A stretch of 64,000 nt of DNA from Cricetomys ansorgei (lineage: Eukaryota > Chordata > Mammalia > Rodentia > Nesomyidae): the NCBI GenBank assembly GCA_026225945.1, contig JAMJFZ010001133.1:17327501-17391500 (forward strand), written 5' to 3'. The notes under the pieces were generated by a model. The model was given only the letters and a program-made list of their open reading frames with translations. It ran no database searches and had not been told where the DNA came from. Shown piece by piece: positions 58,333 through 64,000 of the stretch. Position numbers and translations under genes: made by a program. Position 1 is the stretch's first letter. Each line of letters opens with the position of its first letter.

Positions 58333-58765
58333 AGGCACAGAAGCTTCAAGTTCTGGGGTACCTAACTCCAGACCCTTGCCAGGTATCCCAGATAAAGGAA
58401 AGGATACTGGGAATTCAGAGACAAGAGAAGCTCTGTCTGAGCCAGTCTCAGAAAGCAAGGTGGCTTTGTCTAGGGAAAGAACACAGATGCACAGGGGCCA
58501 GGCTGACAAACATGTTTCTTTGAGCGAGGCTCTCTTTCTAGGTAGTAAATTAGTCTACAAAACTGGTCTACAAAACAAGGTGTGGGTAGAATTTGTATAC
58601 AGTTGCTTGGCCTTGGCCTGGGATCTTGAATAGTGAAGAAAGAACTGAGAGAGATGGCCCCATATGCAAGAGATGGCAAATTAACATAAGAAGTAGTAAT
58701 AAACATGTTTAAAATTTCTTGAGCACCAAGTAGTTTGCTACGGTGTAGTTTAAAAAGTCTTTATA

Positions 58766-58957
58766 GCTGGGCGGTGGTGGTGTACGCCTTTAATCCCAGC
58801 ACTCGGGAGACAGAGGCAGGCAGATCTCTGTGAGTTAGGGGCCAGCCTGGTCTACAGAGTTCCAGGATAAGCAGTTACAACACAGAAACCTTGCCTCAGG
58901 AAGAAAAGAAAAAAAGAAAGAAAAGAGAAAAGCAAAGAAAAGAAAAAAGAAGAGAAG
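58766..58957 (+). mobile_element. B1 SINE, full length, with GA-rich tail
   Basis: GCTGGGCGGTGGTGGTGTAC, GCCTTTAATCCCAGCACTCG, CAGGCAGATCTCTGTGAGTT and AGCCTGGTCTACAGAG, then an A/G tail. The target-site duplication is AAAAAGTCTTTATAG (58752-58766) and AAAAAGTCTTTAAAG (58958-58972), with one mismatch. Confidence 0.95.
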
Positions 58958-58972
58958 AAAAAGTCTTTAAAG

Positions 58973-60920
58973 TCAGTAGATAGATAGAGGCCCAACAAAG
59001 AATATCTCTACAGCTCCAAGTCAGATTCAGAAGGCTCTAGTTGGCAGCATGCTTCTACCTCTGCCTGACTTAATGTGATGAGGGGAGAGAGAAGTATTCA
59101 ATAATGCAGAGACTGAGGTCAAGGAGTCCCATTTGACACGCTTTGGTGCATTTTAGGTGTGAAATGATCATAACAGCAGTTAGGGGGTCGTGAGTATCCC
59201 CTGAAGCAGGCATCAGCCATCCCTGCTGTTTTGCCCCTAGCTTATGTTCTCGTCCTCTTCTTCCCTCCCTCCCTGCCATTCATGACATTTGCCTTCATTT
59301 TCTTTGGACTCATCCTTGCTTGTCCTTTTTTCCTCCTTGTGTTGCTGTTTCCAAAGAAAACTGTGTTTGCATTAGATTTTAACCCAATAAATTTTTATCC
59401 CTGGGAGGATGCCTCCCACCTCATCCTGTTAATAGGCTTCCTCCTTGAAGTCCCGAGACACAGCTGGAGAGAGAGCTTGTGTGGGCCCCACTGTAAGCAC
59501 AGCCTAGAAGTTTCATCTGGAGATGTGCATGGCAAGGTGTACCCCCCTCAAACACACCCCGGACTCCCCTGGGAAATGGACATGCACCAGCAGACCCTGC
59601 TGCCCTCCCCACTCTGGAAAGAGCTAGGGCCTTTGGCTGATTTCCCTTCCTGGTGTTGAAGGATATTTTTGTCTTCATCAGACTTTCCAGAGGACTTTAG
59701 CATGGGAATATTTTTACTTTGAGTGATCGTTGCCAATCTCCCTTTCAGTTTTATAAAAGAACAGACATTGGCGGTCGCGCGTTAGGGATATTTACCTCTC
59801 CATTTACTACCCCACCTGTCCAGAAGTTAGAGAGTCCCTTGTATACTAATCTTCTTGCTAAGGCACAGGAAACTGAGGCACAGAAAGCAGGGGAGGATTC
59901 TAGGCATTAGTATTAAAGACCTAGAAAGAACATCATGATATCCTGGTTCCTTGCCATGCCTTTGCCACAGCCCACATTTGCCTATTTAGTTACAACAAAA
60001 ACAAAAGAGATAAACATAGTTGTAAGCTAGTCTAAACACCAAATTTCAGAAGTTTCCCTTCTGATGTCTAGTCAGCCATCCTGACCTTTATTGGAGGATA
60101 AACCAACTCTCAGCAGCTGTGGACAATTATTTACTGTAACCCAGAGATCAGCAGGCTTGGATAACATGAATTCCGCATTTGAAGGAGAGAGATGTGCTTG
60201 GTACCAGAAAGTTTTTTGTGTTTTTGGTTCCCAAATTTCAGAAATGAGTAGGTACCAAGTTGCTTGCCAGGTAACAAGTTCTTCTCATACTAGAAAAGTG
60301 CAAGCTGGGTTGAATTGTAGAAATTTGTCACAACTGAGGCATTTTTACAAGTGTGCAGCCACACCTGGATCTCCTCCATCCTGGAGACATATGGACACAT
60401 AAAAGTAACCTATGGCTGTGTAGCGTTACCTAACTTAAGTTATTGGTTACTATAACTTGGGGTATTGTTGGTTATTATTGAATTACCTCACCTGGTTATT
60501 AACTTGTGTTAACTTGGGTTATTCAGTAAGAAACAAGATTGGACTCTCACTCTGGCTGTCGGCTTGCACACCCTTACAATAATCTGGCAGTGCGGCCTCT
60601 CAGTGAGGGTCTGCTAAGGGGGACTCTTGGCAGTGAAGAGAGGGTCAAATCCTTGGCATAATTTGGGAGTGAGCTCAAAGTCAATAACATCCACCATCCC
60701 AAGAAAGCATTTGAAAGTCAGCAACATGACTTCAAACCCATAGGGTGTTTAAACCTTTAAGCATATCTCTTTTTGCCCTTGGGTAACAAATGTGGTTTAA
60801 AATTTTTTGGAAACGCCATCTAGTTTAAAGCAGGATGTCGTCTTCACACTTGGACTCTCCAAAAAAGAAAAAGAAAGCCTTGCTTGAAGTTGATAGACTT
60901 CATTACAGCCAACAAGAAAA

Positions 60921-60921
<1 letters not shown>
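58973..60921. other. Unassigned non-coding sequence
   Basis: About 1.95 kb without a recognised repeat or exon. At 60.42-60.53 kb a GGTTATT-like motif recurs in loosely repeated form. Confidence 0.4.

Positions 60922-60968
<47 letters not shown>
60922..60968 (+). repeat. (CA)n microsatellite
   Basis: About 23 CA units. The frame starting at 60835 that reads through it (a Thr-His run) is not a gene. Confidence 0.97.
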
Positions 60969-60971
<3 letters not shown>

Positions 60972-61959
60972 CTGGGCTTCAGAACAACAGAGTCCGGCCA
61001 CCCAGAGTGTTGCAATAAGAGCAATCAGACTAATGAATTGCCTCTTGAGGAGAAGAGGCTGTGCCTATAGGCCAGCCCACAGCACAGGGAAAATTTGCTG
61101 TAAATGCTCCCATACTTTGAATAGGGTTGAACTCCCAGATGCCTTCCAGAGCAAAGCCTCTGTGGAGGACTCTATGTTCTAGAATTTTAATTAAACAGAC
61201 CACAAAACCCACTAGCTCCCAAGTCTAAGTCTGAATTTAAGAACAACTGCAGTTCTTAAAATACACATGACAACAAAAGAAAGGGTCGTGATTGTCCTGG
61301 GCAGAACTGTTGGGCAGAGTGCAGACAAAGCATAGAATAAAAGTGGCAATCACAGACTACTGCAAGATTTCTTTGGGCCGAATCCTGGCCCACCTGCTCA
61401 CTCACCACATGGTCCTAGTCTCATTATGTGTATCTGGCAAGCTCTGGTAAATTAGGATCATGAATTAAAACTGGAGGTAACCTTAGAAAACACCTTGACC
61501 CATCATTATCCCATTAGGCTCGCCCACGGTGATTCAGTGAGGAGACTGGAATCCCCAGTTACCCACTGTTACTATTTCTACCCAAGGAGCGCATGAGGAC
61601 ATCAACACTGAAAGAGGAAGAGGCGTGGCAAGGGTCTTGTGATTCTTTAACCACATACATTAGCCCACATTGGAAAATACCTGAGGGTTAGCAGATGAAC
61701 ACAACAGAGCTAAAGGTTCTATGTGAACTCTCAGGAAGTTGACTGGCAACTGAGAAACTCTCCTTATCTCTCTCTTTCTCCAGGACTTAGCCCTCATTTC
61801 TGTAGTAATGTTCCCTGTACACAGCATGGACTCTACGTTGGAATATGGGGCCCTTGAAAACTATCCTACCCCACTTGGCCAGTCTCAGCTTTCACCCCAT
61901 GGATATGGTCATCTGTTACTTGCAGGCCTTTCGGTTCGTAATAGACCAAACATGCATCA
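60969..61959. other. Unassigned non-coding sequence
   Basis: No repeat or exon recognised. A 9-base-arm inverted repeat (TTTAAGAAC and GTTCTTAAA) lies near 61237-61261. Confidence 0.4.
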
Positions 61960-62165
61960 GGTTTTCCATATGATTACATCACTTAGTGATGCTATAGCCA
62001 TCTTCATTTGTACAACACATTTTTGATGTTTGCACAATGACCACGTTGCTTAATGATGCATTTCTCAAAACATATCCCCATTGCTAAAGCGATGCATAAG
62101 AGTACTCTGTCTGACCACACTGACCGCCATGTGCTGCCTAATGTCGTGCACATGTATGACTTCAG
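61960..62165. repeat. Possible eutherian interspersed repeat
   Basis: GTTTGCACAATGACCACGTT, GCTTAATGATGCATTTCTCA and CATATCCCCATTGCTAAAGC followed by GATGCATAA resemble a eutherian repeat. The family name is uncertain. Confidence 0.4.
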
Positions 62166-62329
62166 GTTTAGAAATGTTCTTTGGTCCACTTGCAATGTCT
62201 CTTGTCCCTTGACAAATGCCTGCTCATTCTCTAAGACCAAAACCAAAATCACCACATCTGTGACCTCTTACTAGGCACTGTCACTTTAAAGAGAGAAACA
62301 TTTTGCTGAAGGTAGTGTTCACAGGGGTT

Positions 62330-62490
62330 CCATCTCGTTCACTTAATCCTTTCTGCGACTCTGTGGAGTGCACATGATGGTGATCCTTATTTTGAGATGA
62401 GGAGGCCTAGGCTTGTCAAGGTTCAGAAACTTGCCCCATGAATGGACGAGGCAGTTTCCAGCCCCAGAGAGTCTAACGCTAGAAGCAAGT
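62330..62490 (-). repeat. MIR SINE
   Basis: GTTCACTTAATCCTTTCTGC, ATCCTTATTTTGAGATGAGG, GGTTCAGAAACTTGCCCCAT and CCCCAGAGAGTCTAACGCTA follow the reversed MIR body. Confidence 0.85.
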
Positions 62491-64000
62491 CCTTCCCCCT
62501 CGCACCATGACTCTCCTAGTGAACCCTTCCTCCCACTGTGGATCCATCACATTCCCAGTTAAACCTTCCACAGTTCTCATCCGTTTAGATTAAAAGTCAA
62601 ATCATCTAATGTTTAGCATACTCCTTGGTCCAAATGCAAACAAATGTACTCAGCAGAGAAATAGATGTGTGCGCAGATGAACTGCATGAGTGGAAGAAAG
62701 GAGGAGAATGGAGAGATATCTGGCTTCCTTAAATGTGTGTATTATTAAGCTAACTAACTTCTTCCAAGTTCACCAAGCTTTATGCTGTTGGGAATTGTAA
62801 CTAGATATTCGATACATGTTTTATACTGGCCCTGGGCCTTATTAATGGCAGGAAATTCAAAGGAAAGTCAAGTCTATACTCCAATGGCCAAAGAAAAGGA
62901 GCCTAAAAATGTTGGACAAAGTAGAAAACATCTGGGCCTCTTAAAGAATGAAGATGCTACGCTCTTTGAGCTTAGTCTTTTCTTGATTGAAAACGAAATA
63001 AAAGCCAGCTACCTTTAGAATGTTCTCACGATGCGAAGAGTTGCCTTTTGACATGTCCTGCCCGGAAGAAGTTTCATCCACAGACTTCAAATAGATAAGT
63101 CTGCAGCTGCTGAGAGTTCAGATGTTTAGATGGCAACTTGCTTTCTACAACAGCTTGCTTATTAAAGATGCATAAAAATATCCTGAGAAAAATGAGAACA
63201 GATCCTAGCTTTGGGCAAAAAGTATGTAAGACATCAAACAGACATATGAAGAAAAGTTCAGAAGTCAGTACACTGGGCTCAGAGTTCACGTTGGCCTGAC
63301 TGGAGTCCCAGCCTCCTCTTGGGACACGTGAGCCAGGGGGGTTGCTGTTTCTTGATCAAGTGTTAGAGAATGCAACTTCAGAAGCACGGGTGTGAGTTTC
63401 CAGATGGGGACAGACAGAGGAAGGGCTAGACTATGAATGACAAGGCAATGACCACATCATTGAATGTTCCATAGTGTCCACATGCTTTGAACCAACATGT
63501 ATTTGGAACTCCTATGGGTCAGCCATGTCTATCTATGAAACAGGTCCAGATGTTATCTTTAAGGGAGTCTCCTTGGGGCTCCGTTGCTGTGTGCTCTTCG
63601 TGTGGAAAAGTTGATCCTTGCTGGGAATAGTTGGAAAAGTTTGGAGTTTGGATTAAGTAGAAGCTTCCGGCCACCTGTGAGCTCAGTTTAGTAACCCTTA
63701 CAGCTACAAAGACCTCTTGATAGCTCTAAACATGTAGCCTTGCTTTGGGTAAATTTCTAAAGCTGTTTTCTACCATGATTTTATCCTGTTTGATTGGAAA
63801 AGGAGGCTGGAACATGAGGCTAATGCCTTGTGTGTGCTTCTGTGTTCTGATATGAGGAATCATGATAGTTTCTAGTGATTATTATACAGGAAATTCTGTT
63901 GAGGGCTTGATACTACATTGTTTTGTTAAATATGTATAACCAACCCAAGAGAGAGCTGCTTGCTCATCTGTTTAATGTACAAGAATAAAGAGACTAGCTA
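62491..64000. other. Unassigned non-coding sequence
   Basis: About 1.5 kb with no recognised repeat, RNA gene or exon up to the end of the window. Confidence 0.4.

Noticed and set aside
60835..61182. 115-codon frame beginning with a Lys-rich segment resembling a nuclear localisation signal
   Set aside because: It crosses a CA repeat (Thr-His run) and has no recognisable domain, so the Lys run is likely just A-rich sequence.

Overview
This is nuclear DNA from a rodent, most likely a muroid (mouse, hamster or vole type). I base this on the repeats: B1, B2/B3-type and B4-like SINEs, a URR1-type DNA transposon, rodent L1 relics, and older mammalian repeats (MIR, L2, L1M, MER5A-like). Simple repeats of CA, GA, CT, TA and TCTA type are also common. 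There is no operon-like layout, no long open frame of plausible composition and no recognisable exon. The species cannot be settled from the sequence alone.

The window reads as an intergenic desert or the inside of a very large intron. No protein-coding gene can be supported. The longest open frame (268 codons near 57.4-58.3 kb) crosses an L2 relic and a CT microsatellite, and other long frames cross simple repeats or SINEs. The only clear coding relics are fragments of L1 ORF2, best preserved on the minus strand at about 21.65-22.30 kb.

Layout: 0-6 kb, scattered MIR, B3 and L1 pieces. 6.4-14.4 kb, mostly repeat-poor, AT-rich and homeodomain-site-rich sequence that looks like a cluster of conserved non-coding elements. 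14.4-28 kb, repeat-dense, with L1 fragments of both strands and several SINEs. 28-35.5 kb, sparse in repeats, with a 33-bp near-perfect palindrome, a MER5A-like element and a candidate minus-strand retrocopy. 35.5-43 kb, an old hAT-like element split by a B1, an L2 piece, a complete URR1-like element and a long TA repeat. 43-50 kb, B4/B2/B1 SINEs, a 225-bp purine tract with quadruplex motifs, a CTCF-like site and large TCTA and CA arrays. 50-64 kb, mostly unassigned sequence with old mammalian repeats (L2, MIR, L1M-like).

No new multi-gene system is visible. The most interesting content is the candidate regulatory sequence, the palindrome and the nested old transposons. All family assignments are made by recognising consensus-like motifs by eye, so boundaries are approximate.
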